A stretch of 16,621 bases of DNA from Verrucomicrobia bacterium UBA1727 (GTDB lineage: Bacteria > Verrucomicrobiota > Kiritimatiellia > RFP12 > UBA1067): positions 281 to 16,901 of the forward strand of contig DCIL01000085.1 of the NCBI GenBank assembly GCA_002315875.1, in the 5' to 3' direction. Positions 1-7,621 of the stretch are shown here, piece by piece. The notes beneath the pieces are model-generated. The model was not told the origin of the DNA. It made no database searches and was given only the letters and a program-made list of their open reading frames with translations. Position numbers and translations under genes: made by a program. How positions within the stretch are numbered: the first letter of the stretch is position 1; every line of letters begins with the position of its first letter.

Positions 1-138
1 TTTGCGAACTTGACGACGACGGTCGTGATGCTGGGTTCGATTCGTATGGTCAAGCTCTGGGCGCCGGAGAGGGTGCCGGAGGAGAAGAAGGTCGATCAGG
101 TCGCGCTGGGCAAGGCGCTAAAGCTTGCCGGGTTCTGA
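1..138 (+). CDS. mraZ: MraZ, C-terminal end (partial)
   Basis: The first 45 codons are open in frame 1 and end in TGA at 136-138; the start lies upstream of the window. The visible protein reads VVMLGSIRMVKLWAPE and then a charged helix, which resembles the end of the second AbrB-like repeat of MraZ, where a hydrophobic strand leads into a Gly-x-x-x-x-hydrophobic-x-hydrophobic-Trp motif. In other bacteria MraZ is a DNA-binding regulator that heads the dcw cluster and acts on the promoter upstream of itself. Its position directly before rsmH is the conserved arrangement and is the strongest support. The call rests on a short tail plus context. The promoter and the DNA-binding repeat it would use are not in view. 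Confidence 0.8.
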   Translation, partial: FANLTTTVVMLGSIRMVKLWAPERVPEEKKVDQVALGKALKLAGF

Positions 139-139
139 G

Positions 140-1039
140 ATGGCAGGTCAGCATATACCGGTGTTGCTGACTGAAACAATTGACGCGCTCGCGGTGCGGT
201 CCGGCGGAAGGTATGTGGATGGAACTCTCGGCCGCGCAGGCCACACGCGGGAGATTCTCGCAAGAGGCGGAGAGGTGTTGGGGATCGATCGGGACGATGA
301 GGCGCTTTCGGAGGTCGCGGCGCTTTCGTTGAAGGGACTTGAGATGGTAAAGGGCGGCCACGGCAATTTAAAGGAATTGGCAAATGAAAAGGGATGGAAA
401 GAAGTTGATGGGGTGTTGTTGGACCTGGGCGTATCGAGTCCTCAGCTCGATGTTGCCGGACGCGGTTTCAGTTTCATGCGCGAGGGACCCCTTGACATGC
501 GCATGGACCGGACGAGCGGACTGACGGCTGCTGATCTGGTGAACGGTGCGAGTGCAGAGGAGCTGGAGCGGATCTTCCGCGAGTTGGGCGAGGAGCGGCA
601 GGCGCGCAGGATCGCGAAGGCGATAGCGTCGAAGCGGGGCTTCGGTACGACGACGGAGCTGGCGGATTTCGTGGAGAGGACGATCGGGCGCAAGGGCGCG
701 CATCATCCGGCCACGAAGGTGTTCCAGGCGCTGCGGATGGCAGTGAACGACGAGGTGGGCGAGTTGAAGCGGGCGCTTGAGGGCGGACTTGAGCTTCTCG
801 GAAGCGGCGGCAGATTCGCGGTCATCACCTTCGAGAGCATCACCGACCGCATCGTGAAGACGTTCTTCGCAGAGCATGTGGGAAAGGTAAGGGGCTTGCA
901 GCAGGGCGGTGTTGAGCGACTCGGCAGCGAGCCGTGGGCAAGGGCGGTGTCGCACGGTGCGATAATCGCAGGAGAAAAGGAAACGAATTTGAATCCAAGA
1001 TCGCGGAGCGCCAAGCTCCGGGTAATAGAAAAGGAGTGA
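140..1039 (+). CDS. rsmH: 16S rRNA (cytosine-1402-N4)-methyltransferase RsmH
   Basis: RsmH (MraW) uses S-adenosylmethionine to methylate N4 of C1402 in the 16S rRNA decoding centre. ATG 140 is chosen: it lies one base after the mraZ stop and opens with the typical MAGQHIPVLLTETI. A TTG at 125 in the same frame would add five residues that do not look like family sequence. At 299 aa the length is normal. The SAM-binding motif is at residues 24-36 (D27, G31-x-x-G34-H35), the acidic ribose-binding site near D50, and the DLGVSS motif starts at D95. HPATKVFQALRMAVNDE and the terminal NPRSRSAKLRVIE are also classic. One oddity: the usual SFHSLEDR motif reads TFESITDR at about residues 230-237, so the family histidine is glutamate. 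Overall fold and function still look intact. Confidence 0.95.
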   Translation: MAGQHIPVLLTETIDALAVRSGGRYVDGTLGRAGHTREILARGGEVLGIDRDDEALSEVAALSLKGLEMVKGGHGNLKELANEKGWKEVDGVLLDLGVSSPQLDVAGRGFSFMREGPLDMRMDRTSGLTAADLVNGASAEELERIFRELGEERQARRIAKAIASKRGFGTTTELADFVERTIGRKGAHHPATKVFQALRMAVNDEVGELKRALEGGLELLGSGGRFAVITFESITDRIVKTFFAEHVGKVRGLQQGGVERLGSEPWARAVSHGAIIAGEKETNLNPRSRSAKLRVIEKE

Positions 1040-1043
1040 AAAG

Positions 1044-1466
1044 ATGAAGAGAAATCGCAAGACGACGAGGCGGATGTCGGTGATGGCGGCAACGACGGCG
1101 CGGTTTGGTGCCATCTTGCTCGTGTTTTTCCTGATGGTGATTTTCAACATTCTCTCTTCGAACCGTTGTGCGCATCTGCTCAAGCAGAAGGGCGTTCTCG
1201 AGCGGGATCTGGCGCGGCTTGATGACGCGCATCTGCGCGAGTCCACCCGCTGGGAGGCGATGAAGACGCCGGACAACATCGAGCGGGCGCTGCTCAGGCA
1301 CGGGCTCAAGATGCCGATGCCGCGGTACGATCAGAATGTCTACATGAACCGCGATGGTCGTCCGCGCGGCGGACAGCTTTCGGTCGCGAAGGCCGGTCAG
1401 CGCACGACGCCGACGAAATCGGTCAAATACGTCGCTCCGACCGTAAAACGCCGTACGGTTCGCTGA
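1044..1466 (+). CDS. ftsL: FtsL-like divisome protein
   Basis: This is a 140-aa small bitopic protein in the ftsL position between rsmH and the division PBP. It has a basic cytoplasmic start (KRNRKTTRR), one membrane segment at about residues 20-38 (FGAILLVFFLMVIFNIL), then a heptad-like helix with repeated Leu/Arg/Glu at about 43-70, matching the FtsL plan of TM plus periplasmic coiled coil. FtsL forms the FtsQLB complex that activates FtsWI. The C-terminal 35 residues are long, basic and low in hydrophobics, which is not typical. AAGGAG at 1031-1036, seven bases before ATG 1044, is a clear Shine-Dalgarno and fixes the start. FtsL sequences diverge strongly, so the name rests on topology and gene order rather than on conserved residues. 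Confidence 0.8.
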   Translation: MKRNRKTTRRMSVMAATTARFGAILLVFFLMVIFNILSSNRCAHLLKQKGVLERDLARLDDAHLRESTRWEAMKTPDNIERALLRHGLKMPMPRYDQNVYMNRDGRPRGGQLSVAKAGQRTTPTKSVKYVAPTVKRRTVR

Positions 1467-1469
1467 CAG

Positions 1470-3314
1470 ATGGCGAACTGGGGTGACAGTACGAGGTTCT
1501 GGGGTCCGGTCATTTTGCTGGGTGTACTGACCGTCTACGCCACTCAGCAGCTCGTTCGTTCACATATCGATCCCGAGGTCTCAGCGCCCAACTACAACTT
1601 TGAGCGTCCGGTCCTCGCGCGTCGCGGTTCCATCTATTCTTCGTACGGGAAAAGCTATCCGTTCGTCAAGTCCGTTCCCTATTGGGAGTACCGGCTCGAT
1701 CCGGTGGCGATGACCAATGCGGTCGTGCGCCGTCGCGGTGAGCCGCCGCGTCCGATGAAGGCCATCGTGCGGACGATAGCCGAGGCGATGAAGCTCGACT
1801 ACCGATCGGTGCTCGACAAGGTGGTCAATCCACCGAAGAACGCACCGCGCAGTCAGTTCCTCTGCATTTCGTCCGACGCCGACATGCACAAGATCATCGC
1901 CGATTCCCATCTGGTGCGCGGTGTCGCCATCAACGATCGCCAGGTGCGTCAGTACATCCATGGCCGTCATCTTTCGCACGTTCTGGGGAGCGTCAATGCG
2001 GACGACATCGGCTCGGCGGGAATCGAGCTCAGGTTCAATCGGGAACTTACCGGAACGCCGGGGACGATTCAGGGAATGCGCGACGCCCGCGGCAACGAGC
2101 TTTACGACAAGCGCAAGACGTCCATTCCGCCGATCCCCGGAGCAGACATCTATCTTACGATCGATCACAACATCCAGTTCGAGGTCGAGGACGCACTCAA
2201 ATGGGGCGTGAGGGAGTACGGTGCGGCGGAGGGATGGAGTATTGTAATGGATGCGAAGACCGGTGCGGTGCTGGCGATGGCGTCCTTGCCGGACTTCGAT
2301 CCTCCGTCCTACGGAAGAATCTCCGAGTCGGCCAAGATCAATCGCGCGTGCGCCTTCACATACGAGCCGGGGTCGGTCATGAAGGTGATCACTGCCGCGG
2401 CCGCGATTGATGCCGGCTTTATCGGTCCTGATCGCGTCTACAACACCGACCGTTTCGACAGTCGCTATTACAAGCTGCCGGGCGATGCGGGGCACGTGTG
2501 GGAACCGACGATGACGATCAGGGACGCGATTGTTCATTCTTCGAACATCGTCATTGGCAAGCTCGGTTTTGACTTCGGGCCGTCCCGCCTTTACGCGGGA
2601 ATGCGCAAGTTCGGTTTCGGCGAGAAGACCGGCATCGAACTGCCGGGAGAGGAGTTCGGCATTCTCATCAATCCTGACAAGCGGCGGTGGGATAAGGCGA
2701 CATGGTCGCGCGCGGCGATCGGACAGGCCTTCACCGTTACCGCGATCCAGCTCTGTTCGGCCTATCAGGCAATCGCCAATGACGGAATGCGGATGAAGCC
2801 ACATATCGTGAACAAGATCGTTGCATCGGACGGCAAGGTGCTTCTCAAGAACGAACCCACTCCAGCGGGACGAGCCATATCCGCGAAGACGGCGAAGACG
2901 ATGCGAGAGGTGATGCTCGGCGTCGCCTCTCCTGCCGGCACGGCCAGGCGCGCGGCAATCCGTGGCTATTCGGTCGCCGGTAAGACCGGCACTGCCCAGA
3001 AGCATCTGCCGGGCATCAAGGGCTATGCACCAGGACTTTTCCGCGCCACCTTCTGTGGCATCACTCCAGCTTCTGACCCAAAGCTGGTGGTGCTGGTGAC
3101 GCTGGATTTCAATGCGAAGACGCAGTACCATCAGGGCGGCAACTCATCCGGCCCCATCTTCCGCCGCATCGCGTCCACGGTCCTCAGGTATCTGAGAATC
3201 CCGCCGGATCGTCCCGAAGAACTCGAGGAGTTCAAGGACGATGACGAGTATGATCGCATCATGATGGAACGCGCTTCCAAGACGAAGACGTCCGCCATTG
3301 AAAACCCGCAGTAG
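1470..3314 (+). CDS. ftsI: Division-specific class B penicillin-binding protein (FtsI/PBP3 type)
   Basis: This 614-aa transpeptidase would cross-link septal peptidoglycan with FtsW. A short cytoplasmic tail and one membrane anchor (about residues 9-30) precede the class B dimerisation domain, which opens with LARRGSIYSSYG (family pattern RGxIxDRxG). The transpeptidase domain has all three active-site motifs: S302-V-M-K305 (nucleophile serine and lysine), S357-S-N359 and K505-T-G507. No PASTA domain follows; the tail is charged (ELEEFKDDDEYDR). The gene starts three bases after ftsL with no obvious Shine-Dalgarno, so translation is probably coupled. The next gene has its own promoter, whose -35 lies within the end of this gene. 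The distinction from elongation PBP2 is by context: it sits between rsmH-ftsL and ddl-ftsQAZ. Confidence 0.92.
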   Translation: MANWGDSTRFWGPVILLGVLTVYATQQLVRSHIDPEVSAPNYNFERPVLARRGSIYSSYGKSYPFVKSVPYWEYRLDPVAMTNAVVRRRGEPPRPMKAIVRTIAEAMKLDYRSVLDKVVNPPKNAPRSQFLCISSDADMHKIIADSHLVRGVAINDRQVRQYIHGRHLSHVLGSVNADDIGSAGIELRFNRELTGTPGTIQGMRDARGNELYDKRKTSIPPIPGADIYLTIDHNIQFEVEDALKWGVREYGAAEGWSIVMDAKTGAVLAMASLPDFDPPSYGRISESAKINRACAFTYEPGSVMKVITAAAAIDAGFIGPDRVYNTDRFDSRYYKLPGDAGHVWEPTMTIRDAIVHSSNIVIGKLGFDFGPSRLYAGMRKFGFGEKTGIELPGEEFGILINPDKRRWDKATWSRAAIGQAFTVTAIQLCSAYQAIANDGMRMKPHIVNKIVASDGKVLLKNEPTPAGRAISAKTAKTMREVMLGVASPAGTARRAAIRGYSVAGKTGTAQKHLPGIKGYAPGLFRATFCGITPASDPKLVVLVTLDFNAKTQYHQGGNSSGPIFRRIASTVLRYLRIPPDRPEELEEFKDDDEYDRIMMERASKTKTSAIENPQ

Positions 3315-3326
3315 CTATGATATAAT
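3298..3326 (+). promoter_or_regulatory. Sigma70-type promoter with extended -10 for the MFS transporter
   Basis: TTGAAA (3298-3303), a 17-bp spacer, then TATAAT (3321-3326) preceded by TG at 3318-3319, giving an extended -10. The -35 matches five of six consensus bases. The -10 ends seven bases before ATG 3333, so transcription is predicted to begin at or next to the A of the start codon. Confidence 0.8.
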
Positions 3327-3332
3327 TCGCCT

Positions 3333-4682
3333 ATGAATAAATCCCTATTTTATGTCGTTGCCGTCGCTGCTCTCGGCGGTTTTCTTTTCGGATTCGATTC
3401 GGGCGTCATCTCCGGTTGTGAGAAGGCGATTCAAAGTGAGTTCGGCCTCAGCGCCTTCTGGCACGGACTTATCATTTCCGGCGCCCTGATCGGCACGGTC
3501 ATCGGCGTTTTCACGGCCGGCAAGCCGTCCGATCGGTGGGGACGCAAGTGGGCGCTTTGGACGATGGGAATCCTCTTTCTCGTGTCCGCAGTCGGCTGTG
3601 CGGTGACGCCTTACGACAAGACGTGGGGTCCGCATCTCCTCGGCTGGTTCCGCTTCATCGGCGGGCTCGCCATCGGTGGCGTTTCGGTAGTCGTTCCGCT
3701 CTACATCGTCGAGGTCTCGCCCGGCAAGTACCGCGGACGCCTGGTGGCGATGAACCAATTCAACATCGTCTTCGGCATTCTCATCTCCTACGTCTCCAAC
3801 TATTTGGTCGCGCGCTTCCTTCCCAATGTCGATCCGAAGATCGTGTGGCGCGTGATGCTCGGAATGGAGTGTCTGCCGATCGTTGCGTTCATGGCGCTTT
3901 TGGGCACCATTCCCGAATCGCCGCGGTGGCTCGTGAGAATGGGCCGCGAGAACGAGGCGAAGTCGATTCTCGAGAAGATCGGCTATCCGGAGATCGAGAA
4001 GACGATGATCGAGATCCGCGAATCGTTCGCTGAGAAGATGAAGGACGTCGCGCTCTTCCAGCGCCGTTACTTCAAGCCGATTCTCCTCGCGTTCCTCATC
4101 GCCTTCTTCAATCAGGTCTCGGGCATCAACGCGATCAACTACTACGCGCCGCGGATCTTCCAGATGATCTTCGGCGAGGGTAGCGAACTTGCCGCGCTCG
4201 CCGGCACGATCGGCGTCGGTTGCGTCAATCTCACCTTCACGATGCTCGCTTTCCTCTTCATCGACAAGTTTGGACGCCGTGCTCTCATCATCGGCGGTGC
4301 CTCGCTGATGATCGTCATGCATGCGATTGTCGCCTGGCAGCTTTCGCTTCCCGTACCGAACGCGGCAATCGCGGTCTCGGGCATCCTCGGTTTCATCGCG
4401 TTCTTCGCGGTTTCTTCGGGCGCGGTGATCTGGGTCTACATCTCCGAGGTGTTCCCGAATGTCGTGCGGGCGAAGGGACAGGCCCTCGGTTGCTTCACCC
4501 ACTGGTTCATGTGTACCGTGATCTCGTGGGCGTTCCCGGTCGTGGCGGAGAAGGCCGGCACCTGGGCTTTCGGATTCTTTGCGGTGATGATGGCGGTTCA
4601 GCTCGTGTGGGCGATCTTCTTCATGCCGGAAACCAAGGGCGGCACGATCGAGGACATCGAGAAGCGCCTGGGAATCAATTGA
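3333..4682 (+). CDS. Sugar porter family MFS transporter
   Basis: This 449-aa polytopic membrane protein has the MFS sugar-porter signatures in order: GFLFGFDSGVISG in TM1 (D22 at the position used for proton coupling in XylE), DRWGRK in the loop after TM2, PESPRWL before the central loop, QVSGINAINYYAP in TM7, DKFGRR after TM8, WVYISEVFPNVVRAKGQ near TM10, and PETKGGTIEDIE at the C-terminus. About twelve hydrophobic segments are visible. It probably imports a hexose or pentose by H+ symport; the substrate cannot be read from the sequence. It occupies the place where mur/mraY/ftsW genes normally lie in dcw clusters. There is no Shine-Dalgarno before ATG 3333, and the promoter position implies a leaderless mRNA. 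Downstream ddl follows after 13 bases with no promoter I can see, so this promoter may also feed ddl-ftsQAZ-mutL. Confidence 0.93.
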   Translation: MNKSLFYVVAVAALGGFLFGFDSGVISGCEKAIQSEFGLSAFWHGLIISGALIGTVIGVFTAGKPSDRWGRKWALWTMGILFLVSAVGCAVTPYDKTWGPHLLGWFRFIGGLAIGGVSVVVPLYIVEVSPGKYRGRLVAMNQFNIVFGILISYVSNYLVARFLPNVDPKIVWRVMLGMECLPIVAFMALLGTIPESPRWLVRMGRENEAKSILEKIGYPEIEKTMIEIRESFAEKMKDVALFQRRYFKPILLAFLIAFFNQVSGINAINYYAPRIFQMIFGEGSELAALAGTIGVGCVNLTFTMLAFLFIDKFGRRALIIGGASLMIVMHAIVAWQLSLPVPNAAIAVSGILGFIAFFAVSSGAVIWVYISEVFPNVVRAKGQALGCFTHWFMCTVISWAFPVVAEKAGTWAFGFFAVMMAVQLVWAIFFMPETKGGTIEDIEKRLGIN

Positions 4683-4695
4683 TCTGAACTTAAAA

Positions 4696-5598
4696 ATGAA
4701 GAAAGTTGCGGTTTTGATGGGCGGCACCTCAAGCGAGCGCGAGGTTTCGCTTTCGTCTGGCAAGAACGTCTACGAGGCGCTCCGCTCGCTGAACAAGTAT
4801 GAGGTCACCGCGGTCGATGTGAAGGACGATTCGCTTGCCGGACTTCCAGAGGGTGTGGACGCGGTCTACATCGCGTTGCACGGCGGTTGGGGCGAGAACG
4901 GCGGCGTGCAGGCCGCGCTCAATGCGCGGAAGATTCCGTACACCGGCCCCGGAGTGCTTGCCAGCGCCATTGCCATGGACAAGATCAAGACCAAGATGGT
5001 GCTCGGTATGAAGAACGTTCCGACCGCCGAATGGGGCCTTGCAAACCGCGATACGGCTTCCTCGCCGCTGCCGCTTCCGGTGGTGGTCAAGCCGCCGGCG
5101 GACGGGTCCTCGGTTGGAATTTCCAAGGTTTCGGATGCGGCGGACTGGGTGAAGTGCCGCGATGCCGCGTTTGCCGCGGTTTCCAGCAAGGAGGCCGACG
5201 CGACGATACTCGTCGAGGAGTTCGTGCCCGGTCGCGAGTTCACGGTCGCGGTCGTTAACGGTGTCGCCTGGCCGGTTATCGAGATCGTCGCCAAGGGCGG
5301 ATGGTACGGCTATGAGGAAAAGTACAATTCCGATGAGACGAAGTATCCGTTCTTTGAAGGCGCCGAGGCCGAGAAGATGCAGAAGATCGCTGTCGACGCG
5401 TATAATGCCGTCGGATGCCGCGGAGTGACGCGGGTCGATTTCCGCATGAGTCCGATGGGAAGAATGTATGTTCTCGAGCTCAATACCTCGCCGGGTTTCA
5501 CCTCGCATTCGCTTGTTCCTAAATCCGGCATGAAGACCGGGCTTTCGTTCGCCGAAGTTTGCGACGTAATCCTGTCCAAGGCCGATTACGACCGATGA
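4696..5598 (+). CDS. ddl: D-alanine--D-alanine ligase
   Basis: This ATP-grasp enzyme joins two D-alanines for the peptidoglycan stem peptide in the cytoplasm. At 300 aa it has the normal DdlB length. Visible motifs: GGTSSEREVSLSSG with catalytic-region E14; H62-GGWGENG-69 (family HGxxGEDG); YTGPGVLASAIAMDKIKTK; the ATP-binding VVKPPADGSSVGI; EEFVPGREFTVAV; and the Mg/ATP segment VTRVDFR...ELNTSPGFTSHSLVPKSG with E261 and N263. A tyrosine-rich YGYEEKYNSDETKY segment matches the D-Ala-D-Ala (not D-lactate) type loop. No Shine-Dalgarno is visible, 13 bases after the transporter. The last codons overlap ftsQ in an ATGA, implying translational coupling. Its presence argues that the cell makes classical peptidoglycan even though no mur genes are in this window. 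Confidence 0.96.
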   Translation: MKKVAVLMGGTSSEREVSLSSGKNVYEALRSLNKYEVTAVDVKDDSLAGLPEGVDAVYIALHGGWGENGGVQAALNARKIPYTGPGVLASAIAMDKIKTKMVLGMKNVPTAEWGLANRDTASSPLPLPVVVKPPADGSSVGISKVSDAADWVKCRDAAFAAVSSKEADATILVEEFVPGREFTVAVVNGVAWPVIEIVAKGGWYGYEEKYNSDETKYPFFEGAEAEKMQKIAVDAYNAVGCRGVTRVDFRMSPMGRMYVLELNTSPGFTSHSLVPKSGMKTGLSFAEVCDVILSKADYDR

Positions 5599-6416
5599 AG
5601 GGCATCAAGGTAGAAAGCGGAATCCGCACGAAGATTCTGATCGCCCTCGGCATCGTTGTGCTGCTGGCGATTGGAATCGGACTTTTCATCGGCTATGAAA
5701 AACTGCGTGCCGTCTATCTTCGCCAGTTCGAGGTGAAGGAACCTGCTACGCAGATCGTCATCGAGTCCGGCAGGATGGTCAAGAGCGACGTCATCGCCGA
5801 GTTCTTCGGACTTCGCCAGGGGTGCAATCTCGCGGAGATAGACTTCGTTCGTAAGCGTGAGCAGATTCTCGAAAAGATCTTCACCCTCAAGGACGTCCGA
5901 ATCGTCCGCAAGCTTCCCGGGCAGGTCTACATCGTCGCCGAGGAACGCACGCCGACGGCGCGGTTGAGCGTTCGCGGCTTCCGTGGTACGACCGGCAAGG
6001 TGGTAGATTCCGAGGGCGTGGTCTTCATCTGCCAGCGCGGCACTCAGATGCTGCCGACCATTCGCGAGACGGCGCCGAAGGGGTCCGCGCCGGGGTCTCG
6101 ACTTGTCGGCAACTCGCGGGCGGCGTTGGAACTTATAGAATTGGTGCGCACTCCGGGCTTTACCGAAATCGTGCCGCTGGAGGTGGATGCTTCACGCGAG
6201 GACTTCCTCGTGGCGACGCTGGCTGATTACTCCACGGTCAAGATTTGTTGGGAAGGAATGGGAAAGGCGCCGACTCCCGAATCGCGCGCCGCTCTCAAGT
6301 CGCGCATCGATTGTCTCGTGAAGTCCATGCGCAGCAATGTGTCGTCCGGCGTTAAGGTCTGGAATGCTACCATGCCGGGTCTTATCTTCGCCGATACTCA
6401 GGAGAAAGTCCAGTAA
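5595..6416 (+). CDS. ftsQ: Cell division protein FtsQ
   Basis: This 273-aa bitopic division protein would link FtsL/FtsB to the septal synthase. ATG 5595 overlaps the ddl stop as ATGA; an upstream in-frame start would extend deep into ddl and is less likely. The protein has a short basic cytoplasmic start, one membrane segment at about residues 14-33 (ILIALGIVVLLAIGIGLFIG), and a POTRA domain at about 47-115. The POTRA domain shows the family rhythm: FFGLRQGCNLAEID, then FTLKDVRIVRKLPGQVYIVAEERTPTA. A FtsQ beta domain follows (DSEGVVF, then PGFTEIVPLEVD). The sequence is divergent but the topology, POTRA signature and ddl-ftsQ-ftsA order make the call firm. ftsA starts two bases after its stop. 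Confidence 0.9.
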   Translation: MKGIKVESGIRTKILIALGIVVLLAIGIGLFIGYEKLRAVYLRQFEVKEPATQIVIESGRMVKSDVIAEFFGLRQGCNLAEIDFVRKREQILEKIFTLKDVRIVRKLPGQVYIVAEERTPTARLSVRGFRGTTGKVVDSEGVVFICQRGTQMLPTIRETAPKGSAPGSRLVGNSRAALELIELVRTPGFTEIVPLEVDASREDFLVATLADYSTVKICWEGMGKAPTPESRAALKSRIDCLVKSMRSNVSSGVKVWNATMPGLIFADTQEKVQ

Positions 6417-6418
6417 CG

Positions 6419-7621
6419 ATGAGCAATATCCACGCAGCCCTTGAAATCGGTACTACCCGCACCGTACTCGCGGTCGGAGAGTTGGAGCCGGGCGGACGGG
6501 TTAAGGTTCTCTGTCATGCCGCGATTCCTTCGACCGGCGTGCGCAAGAGTCAGATTCTCGACCTGCCGCAGGTCACGCAGTCCATTCGGTCCGTCCTGCA
6601 TGAGATCGAGAACGTGCAGAAGTCCTCTTCCCGTCTCACTATCGGCAACGCCTTCCTGGCGGTGTCCGGCCAGCATGTCCTGGCGCAGCCGTTCAGCGGA
6701 ACGGTCGCTGTCGGCGGTGAGCGTATCACCAACGATGAGCTTACTGCGGTTCAGCGTGCGGCGCATGAGATGGCCTTGCCCAAGGATCGTGAGCTTCTCG
6801 ACATCGTCGATCAGGATTACGTAGTCGACAAGCGCGGACTCATCTTCAATCCCAAGGACATGTCGGGGCGCGTCCTCGCGCTCAACACGCTGCAGATTCA
6901 TTGCAGCGCCAATTGCGTGCATGATGCTCGCACTGCGGCCGATGCCGCTCACCTTGAGATCCGCGAGCCGGTGTTCGCCGTCACCTGTGCCGCGGATGCG
7001 GTGCTGGAGGATTTCGAAAAGAAGAACGGCGTGCTGGTCATCGACTTCGGCGGTGGATCGACGGGTTATGCCGCCTACATTGACGGCTATCTCGTTACTA
7101 CCGGCGTGATCGGTGTCGGCGGTGATCATGTCACCAACGACATCGCCAATGCCTTTCAGACGACCAATGCCCAGGCGGAGGGATTGAAGATAACCGCGGC
7201 GAGCGCGGTTCCCGAGCCCATAGCGCCAGAGAATTCACGGGTCAAGGTTGAGCAGGGCGATAATCCGCTTATGGACAATCGCACGGTCTCGCGCGCGGCG
7301 CTCAATTCGGTTGTCAACGCGCGGCTTCTGGAACTCGTGTCCATCATCCGCGATTCGCTCGAGGATCAGGATGTTTTGCATCGGCTTAATTCCGGTGTAG
7401 TCATCACCGGTGGCGGCGCGAAGATGCGCAATCTCGATCAGCTCGTCACTCAGGCGTTGGGAACTTCCGTGCGTTACGGACGTCCGATCAATGTGGACGG
7501 ATTTGAGGATGAGACGTTCCCCGCCGAATACGCCACCATTGCCGGTACGCTTCTTTACGCACACCGCAACTACGAGGAGAAGTCGATCATCAACGACATC
7601 TTCGGGAGGTTCTTCAAATGA
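6419..7621 (+). CDS. ftsA: Cell division protein FtsA
   Basis: FtsA is the actin-like ATPase that anchors FtsZ to the inner membrane and recruits later divisome proteins. At 400 aa it has the usual length. Actin-fold motifs: ALEIGTTRTVLAV (phosphate 1, about residues 7-19), D209-FGGGST (phosphate 2), and GVVITGGGAKMRNLDQL (adenosine motif, G331 onward). The SHS2/1C subdomain falls at about residues 85-165. The last residues, KSIINDIFGRFFK, can form an amphipathic helix, the family membrane-targeting sequence. The gene follows ftsQ by two bases and overlaps ftsZ in ATGA. Its end also carries the ftsZ ribosome-binding site (GGGAGG at 7604-7609). FtsA normally docks the C-terminal peptide of FtsZ, and that peptide is present in the next gene. 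Confidence 0.95.
   Translation: MSNIHAALEIGTTRTVLAVGELEPGGRVKVLCHAAIPSTGVRKSQILDLPQVTQSIRSVLHEIENVQKSSSRLTIGNAFLAVSGQHVLAQPFSGTVAVGGERITNDELTAVQRAAHEMALPKDRELLDIVDQDYVVDKRGLIFNPKDMSGRVLALNTLQIHCSANCVHDARTAADAAHLEIREPVFAVTCAADAVLEDFEKKNGVLVIDFGGGSTGYAAYIDGYLVTTGVIGVGGDHVTNDIANAFQTTNAQAEGLKITAASAVPEPIAPENSRVKVEQGDNPLMDNRTVSRAALNSVVNARLLELVSIIRDSLEDQDVLHRLNSGVVITGGGAKMRNLDQLVTQALGTSVRYGRPINVDGFEDETFPAEYATIAGTLLYAHRNYEEKSIINDIFGRFFK

Noticed and set aside
125..139. TTG start giving RsmH five extra residues
   Set aside because: ATG 140 begins the conserved MAGQHIPVLL sequence and sits one base after the mraZ stop.
1581..3131. Long antisense open frame (516 codons) across ftsI
   Set aside because: Composition is Arg/His-rich with no domain, and it mirrors the codon bias of the strong sense gene; the sense protein carries all PBP motifs.
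3345..4763. Long antisense open frame (472 codons) across the MFS gene
   Set aside because: Highly charged Glu/Arg/His-rich translation typical of a reverse-strand shadow; it even runs into ddl.
5401..5406. TATAAT within ddl as a possible internal promoter for ftsQAZ
   Set aside because: It codes a conserved-looking stretch of Ddl, lacks a TG extension (GCG precedes it) and I see no supporting -35.
5559..5594. Upstream in-frame start for ftsQ inside ddl
   Set aside because: It would overlap ddl by 40 bases; ATG 5595 forms the usual ATGA overlap and starts a normal FtsQ N-terminus.
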